This document shows, in pieces, positions 1 to 8,716 of a DNA stretch of 64,000 bases (position 1 is its first letter; the number at the start of each line of letters is the position of its first letter). Source of the stretch: Eubacteriaceae bacterium (GTDB taxonomy: Bacteria > Bacillota > Clostridia > Lachnospirales > Lachnospiraceae); contig CABJBF010000001.1 in NCBI GenBank assembly GCA_902363805.1, forward strand, positions 749,466 to 813,465, given 5' to 3'. The notes beneath the pieces are model-generated. The model did not search any database and was not told the DNA's origin. It saw only the letters and a list, made by a program, of their open reading frames with translations. Both the position numbers and the translations under genes were made by a program.

Positions 1-1
1 A

Positions 2-1315
2 AAAATGTGTGGGGAAAATGATACAGTTGAGCAGAATTTATTTGCAGAATACGGTGTAAAAAGAGGTCTTAGAGATATAAATGGAAAAGGTGTTCTTACA
101 GGAATTACAAATATTTCACGTGTTGAATCTACACAGATAATTGATGGAAAATCAGTTCCATGCCCTGGTAGATTATTTTACAGAGGTTATAATATAAAGG
201 ACCTTGTAAACGGATTTATTTCAGAAAACAGATTCGGATTTGAAGAGACAGCTTATTTATTGCTTTTTGGTAAATTACCTAAAAAAGATGAAATAGAGGA
301 TTTTAATAAAATGCTTTCAGCACAAAGAAAATTACCTACAAACTTTGTAAGGGATGTAATTATGAAAGCACCAAGTGCTGATATCATGAATTCTTTGACA
401 AAGAGTATACTTACATTAGCATCTTATGATAAGAATGCATCCGATACATCAGTGGAAAATGTAATTCAGCAGAGTGTCAAACTTATAAGTACATTCCCAA
501 TGATGGCTGTGTATGGATATCATGCATATAATCACTATCATTGTGGAAAGAGTATGTACATTCACAGACCGCTTCCGGGACTTTCTACAGCAGAAAATCT
601 TTTAAGAATGCTTAGACCTGATAAGAAATATACACATTTAGAGGCTAAGGTTCTTGATTTAGCTTTAGTTTTACATATGGAACATGGTGGTGGAAATAAC
701 TCGACTTTCACAACGAGAGTTGTTACTTCATCAGGTTCAGATACATACGCAACAATTGCAGCAGCTCTTTGTTCTTTGAAGGGACCAAGACATGGTGGTG
801 CAAATGTAAAGGTTGTTGATATGTTCCAGGATATTAAGCATAATTGCAAACATTATGATGACGAACATGAGATTAAAGAGTATTTAAGAAAAATATTAAA
901 TAAAGAAGCTTTTGACAAAAAAGGTCTTGTATATGGAATGGGTCATGCGGTTTATTCTGTTTCTGATCCTAGAGCAGAAGTGTTTAAAAGATTTGTTGAA
1001 CAGCTTGCAGAAGAAAAGCATAGACAGAAAGACTTTAAGTTATATAGTATGATTGAAAGATTAGCACCTGAAGTAATTGGCGAGGAACGTCATATTTATA
1101 AGGGAGTTAGTGCAAATGTCGATTTCTACAGCGGACTTGTATATAGCATGTTGGATATTCCTAAAGAATTATATACACCAATATTTGCAATCGCAAGAAT
1201 TGTAGGATGGAGTGCACATCGTATCGAAGAAATAATTAATGCTGATAAGATTATGAGACCTGCTTATGTAAGCAACTGTGCTTTTAATGATTATATAGAA
1301 GTTGAGGACAGATAG
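2..1315 (+). CDS. Citrate synthase (5' end cut by window)
   Basis: Condenses acetyl-CoA and oxaloacetate to citrate, feeding 2-oxoglutarate and glutamate synthesis. The visible 436 residues from the Met at position 5 show the family's catalytic residues: His near residue 263 in GPRHGGAN, His near 314 in GMGHAVYS, and Asp near 372 in NVDFYSG. The reading frame is open to the window edge, and no ribosome binding site can be seen before the first Met, so the real start may lie upstream. greA follows after 11 nt, so the two are probably co-transcribed. The long N-terminal part before the core resembles other clostridial citrate synthases, but that comparison is from memory. Confidence 0.93.
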   Translation, partial: KMCGENDTVEQNLFAEYGVKRGLRDINGKGVLTGITNISRVESTQIIDGKSVPCPGRLFYRGYNIKDLVNGFISENRFGFEETAYLLLFGKLPKKDEIEDFNKMLSAQRKLPTNFVRDVIMKAPSADIMNSLTKSILTLASYDKNASDTSVENVIQQSVKLISTFPMMAVYGYHAYNHYHCGKSMYIHRPLPGLSTAENLLRMLRPDKKYTHLEAKVLDLALVLHMEHGGGNNSTFTTRVVTSSGSDTYATIAAALCSLKGPRHGGANVKVVDMFQDIKHNCKHYDDEHEIKEYLRKILNKEAFDKKGLVYGMGHAVYSVSDPRAEVFKRFVEQLAEEKHRQKDFKLYSMIERLAPEVIGEERHIYKGVSANVDFYSGLVYSMLDIPKELYTPIFAIARIVGWSAHRIEEIINADKIMRPAYVSNCAFNDYIEVEDR

Positions 1316-1326
1316 AAGGTAGAGTT

Positions 1327-1824
1327 ATGCAGTTAACACAAAGTGATATTGAAAAAATAAAAGAAGAAATAGAACATAGAAAAATCGTAGTTCGAAAGGA
1401 AGCGCTTGAAGATGTTAAGGTTGCGAGGGCACAGGGAGATTTGAGCGAGAATTTTGAATATAAGGCAGCAAAACAATTTAAAAATAAAAATGAAAGCAGA
1501 ATTCGATATTTAGAGAAACTTCTTAAAACTGCAACTATTATTTCAGATGATTCTAAAGAAGATGAAGTAGGTTTGAATAAAACTGTGGACATTTATTTTG
1601 AAGAAGATGATGAAGTCCTTACTTACAAAATAGTAAGTACAATGAGAGGTGATTCCATGAGTGGACGAATCAGTAATGAATCGCCTATCGGAAGAGCACT
1701 TATGGGACATAAAGTTGGAGACAGAGTGGAAGTGAAAGTTAATGACAATGTAAGTTATTTTGTTGTAATTAAGAAAATCGAAAATACCGGAGAAGAAGAA
1801 AAAGATAATATACGAAGCTTTTAA
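1327..1824 (+). CDS. greA: Transcription elongation factor GreA
   Basis: GreA rescues backtracked RNA polymerase by stimulating transcript cleavage through its coiled coil. The 165-residue protein fits the family length: an N-terminal charged coiled coil (about residues 1-75, including the LSENFEYKAAK motif with its acidic tip) and a C-terminal FKBP-like domain with the SPIGRALMGHKVGD signature. It starts 11 nt after the citrate synthase stop. The C-terminus has a charged extension (GEEEKDN). No terminator is evident directly after it. Confidence 0.95.
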   Translation: MQLTQSDIEKIKEEIEHRKIVVRKEALEDVKVARAQGDLSENFEYKAAKQFKNKNESRIRYLEKLLKTATIISDDSKEDEVGLNKTVDIYFEEDDEVLTYKIVSTMRGDSMSGRISNESPIGRALMGHKVGDRVEVKVNDNVSYFVVIKKIENTGEEEKDNIRSF

Positions 1825-1985
1825 TATGAAACTGTTACATTAAGACGTTGGAATATATATTTAGTTAAGTAAAATCATTTGAGTGTTAATGATATGACAA
1901 AACTACGATATTTTTATTTATTTCAAGGTCTTGGTGCGGCAGTTTTTTTTAATGATTGATAAATTTTGTGAAAGGGCAGGAGAAT

Positions 1986-2975
1986 ATGAGAAATAGCAAA
2001 CAGAAGTTAAAACTGTTATATCTTATACAGATTTTTGATGAATATACGGATGAAGAACATGGAATAACCATGAGTGAGATAATAAAGAAGCTAGATGATA
2101 ATGGCATCAAAGCTGAACGAAAATCAATATACGACGATATAGAACAACTTGGAACTGTAGGATATGAAATAGTAACTGAAAAATTAAATAGGGAAACAGT
2201 ATATAAAACAGTAACAAGAAAATTTGATGTTTCTGAATTAAAAATGTTAGTAGATGTAGTGCAGGCGTCAAAATTCATATCAAAAAAAGATAGTGAAGAG
2301 CTTATTAAGAAATTAGAAGGATTTACAAGTAAATATGAAGCAAAGAAACTGCAACGTCAGGTTTATGTGGCAAATCGTGTGAAAGCTATTTCAAAAAGTG
2401 GTTACTACAATATAGACGCCATTCATGATGCAATATATGAAAATAAACAGATTGCATTTGATTATTATATGTGGAACACAAAAAAAGAACTTGTTATAAG
2501 AAATGACGGAAATAAAACGGATATAAGTCCGTGGGCTTTGTCTTGGGATGATGAAAATTACTATATGGTAGCATTTGATTCAGCAAAACAGAGTATAAGA
2601 CATTATCGTGTGGACAAAATGAAGGATATTAAAATTTTAAATAAAGAAAGAGACGGCAAAAAAGAATTTGAAAAAATTGATGCTGCAAAATATACAAAGC
2701 AGACATTTGGAATGTTTACCGGAAATATTAAGAATGTACAGATGGAATTTGATAACAGTTTAGTAGGAGTAGTGGTAGACAGATTTGGTACAGATGTAAT
2801 GATAATTCCAAAGAAAGATGATAAATTTACAATTAATGTGGATGTGTCTGTAAGTTCAATGTTTTACAGCTGGGTAGCGGGATTTGAAGACAAGGTTAAG
2901 ATACTTGGACCGCAGGAAGTTGTAGATGGTATGAAAAATATGATAGAAAAACTTAGTAATCAGTATAAATACTGA
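1986..2975 (+). CDS. WYL-domain transcriptional regulator
   Basis: A DNA-binding regulator of the DeoR-like HTH plus WYL type. The first 75 or so residues form a winged helix (MSEIIKKLDDNG, then KSIYDDIEQL as recognition helix). The middle carries the WYL sensor fold around ISPWALSWDDENYYMVAFD, followed by a WCX-type C-terminal part. WYL domains bind nucleic acid or nucleotide ligands, and the ligand here is unknown. I chose the ATG at 1986 because MRNSKQKLKLLYL is the usual family start and AGGAGA lies just before it; a TTG at 1956 is possible. It is separated from greA by about 160 nt, and a PAS protein follows. Confidence 0.85.
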   Translation: MRNSKQKLKLLYLIQIFDEYTDEEHGITMSEIIKKLDDNGIKAERKSIYDDIEQLGTVGYEIVTEKLNRETVYKTVTRKFDVSELKMLVDVVQASKFISKKDSEELIKKLEGFTSKYEAKKLQRQVYVANRVKAISKSGYYNIDAIHDAIYENKQIAFDYYMWNTKKELVIRNDGNKTDISPWALSWDDENYYMVAFDSAKQSIRHYRVDKMKDIKILNKERDGKKEFEKIDAAKYTKQTFGMFTGNIKNVQMEFDNSLVGVVVDRFGTDVMIIPKKDDKFTINVDVSVSSMFYSWVAGFEDKVKILGPQEVVDGMKNMIEKLSNQYKY

Positions 2976-3018
2976 TGGATAGTAATAAGAAATGACTGAA
3001 AAATATTGGGAGGATTAA

Positions 3019-4233
3019 ATGGAAGGAGCATTTGAAGTAATAAAAGATTTACTTGGTGGATTATCATGGGACAGAGAATCGGTTTATGCAAGATTGAGTC
3101 AATGTATTGATAGTGCTATAAGGAGTAGTCTGGTAATTGTGTTGTATAAAGAAGGGAAAGAAGAACTTATATTTGCAAATGATATGTTCTACGAAAATAT
3201 AGGTGAGGACAGGGATGGATATGAATATAAAGAAGCTGATATTAAAAAGAGAATAAAGCCTGAAAATAAGGTGGTTAAATATGAAAAATGTGTTGAAAAA
3301 TCGATGCTTACAGGTGAGACTCAGGAAATCATATATCAGTTTGAAAGGTATGATGGAAAGGTGATATGGGTAAGAAAAAGATTTGCAGCTATTTGCAATG
3401 AAGGAGAATATATAATCGTATCTGTAGCCACAAATATTACTAAAAGTATAGAGATAAGCCGGCAGATTGAGATTGAAAAAGATAGATTTCGGAAAGTAAT
3501 TGAGCAGACGGATTTAGCAATAATAGAATGGGATTATTATAATAATACATTTTATTCGACAGAGTCATATAAGAAATATAAAATGAGTGAGGGCAATCAG
3601 GACCGTATTTTTAAGAAAAAATCGATTATTGGCTACACTCATCCGGATGATGTAGAAAAAATGAAAAAATTTGTATCAAATTGTATTTTGACACCAGGTA
3701 AAATGGAATGCATTGTAAGACTTAAACTTATTGATGGTACTTATAGCTGGAGCAAAATAACGGTTGTTTCAGAGTATGACATAGATGGAAATAAAATGAA
3801 GACATTAGCAATTATAGCTGATGTAAATGAGGATATGGAACGACGGAAAAAAGTAAGAATCGCAGTAGATATAGTAAATACTTTGGTGGCAAATGAGTAT
3901 GAGGAAATATTTACAATTAATGCATTTACAGGTGAACCTGTAGTTTATAAAGAAGGCATATCAAAAGTTATAGAGGAACAAAATAAAGTAGGATTTAAAT
4001 TGGGTGTTGAAAACTATATGAAAACTTATTGTATGGATGAAAATCCTGAACAAACAGCTAAAGAATTGAATCTTGATTATGTAAAAGAACAACTTGAAAA
4101 TAATAATACATATCAGAAAATTTATTCAATAATGGATGAAAATAATAATATAAAAATGAAAAGGGCGTTTTACACATATTTAAATAAACACAAAGATACT
4201 ATTGTGTGCACAATAATGGAAGTAGGAAAATAA
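3019..4233 (+). CDS. PAS-domain protein without recognisable output domain
   Basis: Contains at least two PAS-like segments, roughly residues 25-140 (ending in the PAC-like VSVATNITKSIE) and 155-280 (FRKVIEQTDLAIIEWDYY, then a PAC-like AIIADVNEDMERR). The last 120 residues look like a third divergent sensor region. No GGDEF, EAL, HD, histidine kinase or HTH motif is visible, and there are no membrane segments. This looks like the sensory half of a diguanylate cyclase family protein that has lost its output, or a stand-alone sensor acting through a partner. A strong GGGAGG ribosome site precedes the ATG. The stop is 1 nt before the next start region, so it is coupled to the exporter gene. Confidence 0.75.
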   Translation: MEGAFEVIKDLLGGLSWDRESVYARLSQCIDSAIRSSLVIVLYKEGKEELIFANDMFYENIGEDRDGYEYKEADIKKRIKPENKVVKYEKCVEKSMLTGETQEIIYQFERYDGKVIWVRKRFAAICNEGEYIIVSVATNITKSIEISRQIEIEKDRFRKVIEQTDLAIIEWDYYNNTFYSTESYKKYKMSEGNQDRIFKKKSIIGYTHPDDVEKMKKFVSNCILTPGKMECIVRLKLIDGTYSWSKITVVSEYDIDGNKMKTLAIIADVNEDMERRKKVRIAVDIVNTLVANEYEEIFTINAFTGEPVVYKEGISKVIEEQNKVGFKLGVENYMKTYCMDENPEQTAKELNLDYVKEQLENNNTYQKIYSIMDENNNIKMKRAFYTYLNKHKDTIVCTIMEVGK

Positions 4234-4234
4234 T

Positions 4235-5278
4235 ATGAGTGTAAATAGAGAATTGAATAGTATGGAGAAAAGACGTGATACTATTTTGGATGATGACAAT
4301 GAAAATGCTATAAAATTAAATGATGAAGATCGAAATACAATCACAAAGAATAAATCTAAAGATAAATTACTCAAGAAAACATGGGTGGTATGTCTTCTTG
4401 CAATGGTGTGCTGTTTCCTTTGGGGCAGCGCATTTCCATGTATAAAAACAGGCTACAGAATGCTTGATATTAAATCAGGAGAATATGCCTCACAAATATT
4501 ATTTGCGGGTATAAGATTTGCATTAGCCGGTATTTTAGTAATTGTAACTAACAGCATAATACGAAGAAAAGTAATTCTTCCAAAGAAACCAGGATACATT
4601 TTTACGCTCAGTATATTCCAGACATCAGGACAGTACCTGTTCTTTTATATAGGAATGGCGCATACGACAGGAGTACGTAGTTCTATTATTACAGGTTCAG
4701 GTGTATTTTTAGCAATTGTGGTAGCGGCTTTTATTTTTCATCAGGAAAAATTGAATGCAACTAAGATAATAGGTACGTTGATTGGATTTGCAGGAGTTTT
4801 AATTGTAAATATAACAGGAATAAATGGTGGCGGACAATGGTCATTTATGGGAGAAGGATTTATATTTCTTGCAGCGATTTCGTCCGCATTTTCATCTTCA
4901 TTTATTAAGAAATTTTCAAATGACGCTGATGTTGTAATGCTTAGTGGATATCAGTTTTTTTCAGGTGGAGTAATTTTGGCTGTGATTGGCAAACTGCTTG
5001 GCGGAAATGTAGTTATTTCAACTCCTAATGTTGTTATAATGATTATTTACATGGCATTTATTTCGGCGACAGCATATACAATATGGAGTATATTATTAAA
5101 ATTTAATACGGTATCAAAAGTTTCTGTATACAAATTTATGAATCCTGTTTTTGGAGTTATTCTTTCAGCTTTATTTTTACCGGGAGAAAGCAGCCAGATA
5201 GGTGGACAGGTTATTGTAGCACTGATGTTTGTATGTGTAGGAATTGTGATTGTAAATAACGTTCAAACACACCAATAA
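4235..5278 (+). CDS. EamA/DMT family transporter
   Basis: An inner-membrane drug/metabolite transporter with about ten helices. Two EamA repeats are visible: the first begins near residue 50 (CLLAMVCCFLWGSAFP, with the typical WGS.F signature) and the second near residue 200 (GFIFLAAISSAFSSSF). A hydrophilic N-terminal tail of about 45 residues is unusual for the family; an internal ATG at 4262 would shorten it but still leave a tail. It starts immediately after the PAS gene stop, suggesting translational coupling. The substrate is unknown. Confidence 0.85.
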   Translation: MSVNRELNSMEKRRDTILDDDNENAIKLNDEDRNTITKNKSKDKLLKKTWVVCLLAMVCCFLWGSAFPCIKTGYRMLDIKSGEYASQILFAGIRFALAGILVIVTNSIIRRKVILPKKPGYIFTLSIFQTSGQYLFFYIGMAHTTGVRSSIITGSGVFLAIVVAAFIFHQEKLNATKIIGTLIGFAGVLIVNITGINGGGQWSFMGEGFIFLAAISSAFSSSFIKKFSNDADVVMLSGYQFFSGGVILAVIGKLLGGNVVISTPNVVIMIIYMAFISATAYTIWSILLKFNTVSKVSVYKFMNPVFGVILSALFLPGESSQIGGQVIVALMFVCVGIVIVNNVQTHQ

Positions 5279-5324
5279 ATTTGCAAAAAAAGTAACGAAA
5301 TTATGCAGATTAACAAGTTTTACA

Positions 5325-5353
5325 TTGTTATAGTCAATTGTTTTTAGTATAAT
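5325..5353 (+). promoter_or_regulatory. Sigma-A promoter for paaK
   Basis: TTGTTA (5325-5330), 17-nt spacer, TATAAT (5348-5353). It lies about 65 nt upstream of the paaK start in the only gap of the neighbourhood. Confidence 0.7.
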
Positions 5354-5419
5354 AGAGTTTATCAGTTTAAAGTGTTAGCGTAAATACTGCTAAAATTTAT
5401 TACATAAGGAGATAACATA

Positions 5420-6733
5420 ATGAGCGTAAAGGAAATGATTTTAGACTCAAAGCATGAGTGTATGAGCCGGGACGAGATGGCAGCACTTCAGGGAGAGAGA
5501 CTTGTTGATTTAGTAAACAGAGTTTATAACAATGTACCATTCTACACAAAGAAGATGAAAGAATTAGGTGTAGAACCCGGTGATATTAAAGGAATTGAAG
5601 ATATTGTTAAACTTCCATTTACCACAAAGGAAGATTTGAGAAATAATTATCCATTCGGACTTAGAGCAGTACCGCAGTCAGAAATTGTACGTGTACAGGG
5701 AACTTCAGGAACAACAGGTAAGCTTACTATAGTGCCATATACACAGAAGGACATTGATGTATGGGCAGAATGTATAGGAAGATGTATGACAATGGCAGGA
5801 CTTACAAAGGAAGATGTAATTCATGTATGCTATGGTTATGGTTTGTTTACAGGTGGACTTGGAATGGATTTTGGTGCAAGAAGAATTGGTGCTATGACGG
5901 TTCCTATGTCTGCAGGAAATACACAGAGACAGATTATGTGTATGGAAGATTTTGGCGCAACAGCTCTTGCATGTACACCATCATATGCTTTATATCTTGC
6001 AGAAACAATTGCAGAGATGGACAAGGTTGATGATATGAAATTAAAAGTCGGAATTCATGGAGCAGAGCCTTGGACAGAAGAAATGAAAAAGAAAATTGAA
6101 GACATTTTACATATTGAATGTTTTGATATTTACGGATTATGTGAAATTACAGGACCGGGTGTTGCAATGGATTGTAAACAACACAATGGATTACATATTA
6201 ACCATGACTTCTTCTATCCGGAAGTACTTGATCCTGTTACAAATGAATCGGTAGGAGACAATAATTTAGGTGAACTTGTATTTACTACTTTAGTAAAGGA
6301 AGGTATGCCATTACTTAGATATAGAACTAAAGATTTAACAAGCATTGACCATTCTACATGTGAATGTGGAAGAACAACACCTAGAATTTCTAAATTCAAA
6401 GGACGTACAGATGACATGAAGGTTATTCGTGGTGTAAATGTATTCCCAACACAGGTTGAAACAGCACTATTATCAATGGGTGGAGATATTTCTAACCATT
6501 ATATGATGATTGTAGACCGTGAAAATAATACAGATAAACTAACAGTAATGGTTGAAGTAAATGAGAATCTCTTCTCAGATGAAATTAGCAAGTTAAATGA
6601 TTTGAAGAAGAAGGTTGGAGCTAAATTAAAACAGGCTTTAGGTATATCTGCTGAAATTAAATTAGTAGAACCTAAGACAATCCAGAGAAGTGAAGGTAAA
6701 GCAGTACGAGTAATTGATAATCGTAATTTGTAA
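5420..6733 (+). CDS. paaK: Phenylacetate-CoA ligase family protein
   Basis: An AMP-forming aryl-acid CoA ligase. The ATP-binding P-loop GTSGTTGKLTIVPYT lies near residues 94-108, and the adenylate-forming motif YGLCEITGPG near residue 238. The C-terminal lid domain includes KGRTDDMKVIRGVNVFPTQ, typical of PaaK. The length of 437 aa matches the family. In anaerobic Firmicutes this gene commonly accompanies indolepyruvate/2-oxoacid ferredoxin oxidoreductases in aromatic amino acid metabolism; here it is followed by an ACT protein. The exact substrate (phenylacetate, indoleacetate or another aryl acid) cannot be read from sequence. An AAGGAG site precedes the ATG. Confidence 0.88.
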   Translation: MSVKEMILDSKHECMSRDEMAALQGERLVDLVNRVYNNVPFYTKKMKELGVEPGDIKGIEDIVKLPFTTKEDLRNNYPFGLRAVPQSEIVRVQGTSGTTGKLTIVPYTQKDIDVWAECIGRCMTMAGLTKEDVIHVCYGYGLFTGGLGMDFGARRIGAMTVPMSAGNTQRQIMCMEDFGATALACTPSYALYLAETIAEMDKVDDMKLKVGIHGAEPWTEEMKKKIEDILHIECFDIYGLCEITGPGVAMDCKQHNGLHINHDFFYPEVLDPVTNESVGDNNLGELVFTTLVKEGMPLLRYRTKDLTSIDHSTCECGRTTPRISKFKGRTDDMKVIRGVNVFPTQVETALLSMGGDISNHYMMIVDRENNTDKLTVMVEVNENLFSDEISKLNDLKKKVGAKLKQALGISAEIKLVEPKTIQRSEGKAVRVIDNRNL

Positions 6734-6818
6734 TAGCAGGAGATAACGGATATTTATAATAATAAGTTTTTATTATAAATAATCTTAATCGAAATCGTAA
6801 TTTATAGGAGGTAGTTTT

Positions 6819-7253
6819 ATGGCACTAAAACAGTTGACAGTGTTCCTTGAAAATAAAGAAGGACATTTAAATGATGTATTAAAGACTTTGGCAGACAATG
6901 ATGTTAACATTATTGTAGCAGCCTTAGCGGAATCAGCTGATTTCGGAATATTAAGAATGATTGTTCCGGAATCTGAAAAGGCTAGAGAAATTTTAAAGAA
7001 TGCAGATTTTTCTGCAAAACTAACAGAGGTACTTTGTGTAAGTGTTCCTCATAAAGCAGGTTCACTTGCAAAGACTTTAAAGGTTCTTGCGGATGCTAAT
7101 GTAAATGTAGAATATATGTATGCATTTTCAAGTGGAATCAACGCAGCAGCAGTTATTAAGACAAAAAATGTAAATGTAGCTACAAAGGTTCTTGAATCTG
7201 AAGGATTTGAATTTTGGGATGAAGAAAAAATCAAAGATATTAGTGAACAGTAG
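6819..7253 (+). CDS. Tandem ACT-domain protein
   Basis: A small cytoplasmic protein of 144 aa made of two ACT domains (about residues 3-68 and 70-140). The second carries VPHKAGSLAKTLKVLADANVNVEYMY, the typical amino-acid-binding loop region. Stand-alone double-ACT proteins are often found next to paaK in Clostridia and are thought to sense an amino acid, probably aromatic. A perfect 11-bp AT-only inverted repeat (6752-6762 with 6770-6780) lies between paaK and this gene. It has its own GGAGG site. Confidence 0.85.
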   Translation: MALKQLTVFLENKEGHLNDVLKTLADNDVNIIVAALAESADFGILRMIVPESEKAREILKNADFSAKLTEVLCVSVPHKAGSLAKTLKVLADANVNVEYMYAFSSGINAAAVIKTKNVNVATKVLESEGFEFWDEEKIKDISEQ

Positions 7254-7322
7254 GATAGTTTAACAAATTAAAAAGCATTGTTAAATTGTTAAATGGAAAG
7301 CAATAATGTGCATAAAAGTATA

Positions 7323-7463
7323 AAGAAACTAAAAAAGTTTTAATAATTGAGAGAACGATAGTACATAAAAAGAAACTAAAAAAGTTTTATTAATTCAAAG
7401 AACGATAGTACATAAAAGAAACTAAAAAGTTTTATTAATTCAAAGAATTAAAGTATGTATAAA
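7323..7463. repeat. Three tandem 46-47 bp imperfect repeats
   Basis: Copies begin at about 7323, 7370 and 7416. The shared unit reads approximately AAGAAACTAAAAAAGTTTTA, then TTAATTCAAAGAACGATAG and TACATAA. The third copy degenerates at its end. The array sits directly after the ACT gene in an 818-nt gap. No coding potential is visible. Confidence 0.75.
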
Positions 7464-7534
7464 AGAGACTTAAAAAAATACGGATGACTTGCAAAAGACA
7501 AATTTGCCGGATATTTTAAGTCTCTTTTTAATGC
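7462..7534 (+). terminator. Putative terminator of the paaK-ACT unit
   Basis: AAAGAGACTTAAAA is matched by TTTTAAGTCTCTTTTT some 35 nt later, ending in a T run. The stem is long and the loop unusually large. It closes the tandem repeat region. Confidence 0.5.
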
Positions 7535-8071
7535 TCTTAATGATTCTTTATTCTGTATTTTGTTATTAAAAGTGTTTATATAAGTAATATTTGCAATAGT
7601 GTTTGAGTGGAGTTTTAACTCCGAAGTTAGTTTAGATTGTTCCGTAAATTTTTCAAATAAAAGTGTACCATATAAGTAAGGACACATCTGCCATGGCACA
7701 AAACTAATTCAATGTAAATTAAATTAAATAATAAATTACGGAGGTAATTGGAAAAGTATAAATTATCCGTAAAAAATGATTGAAGATAGAAAAATATTTT
7801 ATTTTAAAAATAAAATATATAGTGATTATACATAATTTGATTAGCATAACAAAAATGAAATTTTTGCCTTGAAATAAACGAAAAGTTAGCTTTCACTATA
7901 TATAGTGCAAAATAAAATTTAACATTATATAGAATTGTAAAATAAATGATTGTATAATTTTCTTATGATATTTGATTCTGTATAACAATACAGTTAGTAA
8001 CAACGGAGATGTCATATTTTGAAAAAGATATGTTAAGTAGTACAAAATGTACAGAAGGGTGAGGTGTAAAT
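7535..8071. other. AT-rich gap without recognised genes
   Basis: About 540 nt between the ACT gene terminator and ppa. It contains a short hairpin (GGAGTTTTAACTCC near 7610) and many AT-rich stretches. The only open frame here is an 83-codon minus-strand one with no family look. A GGTGAGG ribosome site for ppa lies at its end. Confidence 0.5.
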
Positions 8072-8611
8072 ATGAATATTTGGCATGATATTAATCCAAA
8101 AAGAATTCAGCCATCAGATTTTATTGCAACTATTGAAATTAGCAAAGGAAGCAAGAAAAAATATGAATTAGATAAGGAAACAGGTTTGATTATATTAGAC
8201 CGTATCCTGTATTCATCAGTTCATTATCCTGCTAATTATGGATTTATTCCACGAACACTTGGAGATGATAAAGATCCGCTTGATGTGTTGGTATTATGTT
8301 CAGAAGAAATAGAACCAATGTCACTTGTAAGATGTTATCCGATAGGTGTTATGTATATGACTGATAATGGGGATAATGACGAAAAGATAATTGCAATTCC
8401 ATATGGCGACCCAACATATAACGGATATGTGGATATACAACAGTTACCAGAACATATATTTGCGGAAATAAAGCACTTCTTTAATGTATATAAGGATTTA
8501 GAGGGAAAACAGACTGCTGTTAAGGAGTTTGGCGGACCTGTTGAGGCTGCTAAAATAATATATCAATGTTTGGATAATTATAATGAAAAATATGGGAAAA
8601 AAGATGAATAG
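8072..8611 (+). CDS. ppa: Inorganic pyrophosphatase, soluble family I
   Basis: Hydrolyses pyrophosphate released by polymerisation and ligase reactions. The 179-residue protein has the family signature around [11 protein letters not shown] (residues 65-75), the substrate-binding [11 protein letters not shown] segment, and the later K.Y.DLEGK region. It is a hexameric Mg-dependent cytoplasmic enzyme in known relatives. It appears monocistronic, with long AT-rich spacers on both sides. Confidence 0.92.
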   Translation: MNIWHDINPKRIQPSDFIATIEISKGSKKKYELDKETGLIILDRILYSSVHYPANYGFIPRTLGDDKDPLDVLVLCSEEIEPMSLVRCYPIGVMYMTDNGDNDEKIIAIPYGDPTYNGYVDIQQLPEHIFAEIKHFFNVYKDLEGKQTAVKEFGGPVEAAKIIYQCLDNYNEKYGKKDE

Positions 8612-8716
8612 TCTGCTATGAAACAGATTCAACTTGCTTTGAAAATAATTAAATTTATTTGAAAAATAGAGATTCATTTTGTTTTACAAATAACATATTT
8701 TAAAGGTGGTAAGATT

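Noticed and set aside
7323..7463. CRISPR-like array
   Set aside because: Repeats are directly adjacent with no unique spacers, only three copies, and no cas genes nearby.
7448..7699. 83-codon minus-strand frame in the gap before ppa
   Set aside because: No ribosome site, overlaps a terminator-like stem and has no recognisable composition.
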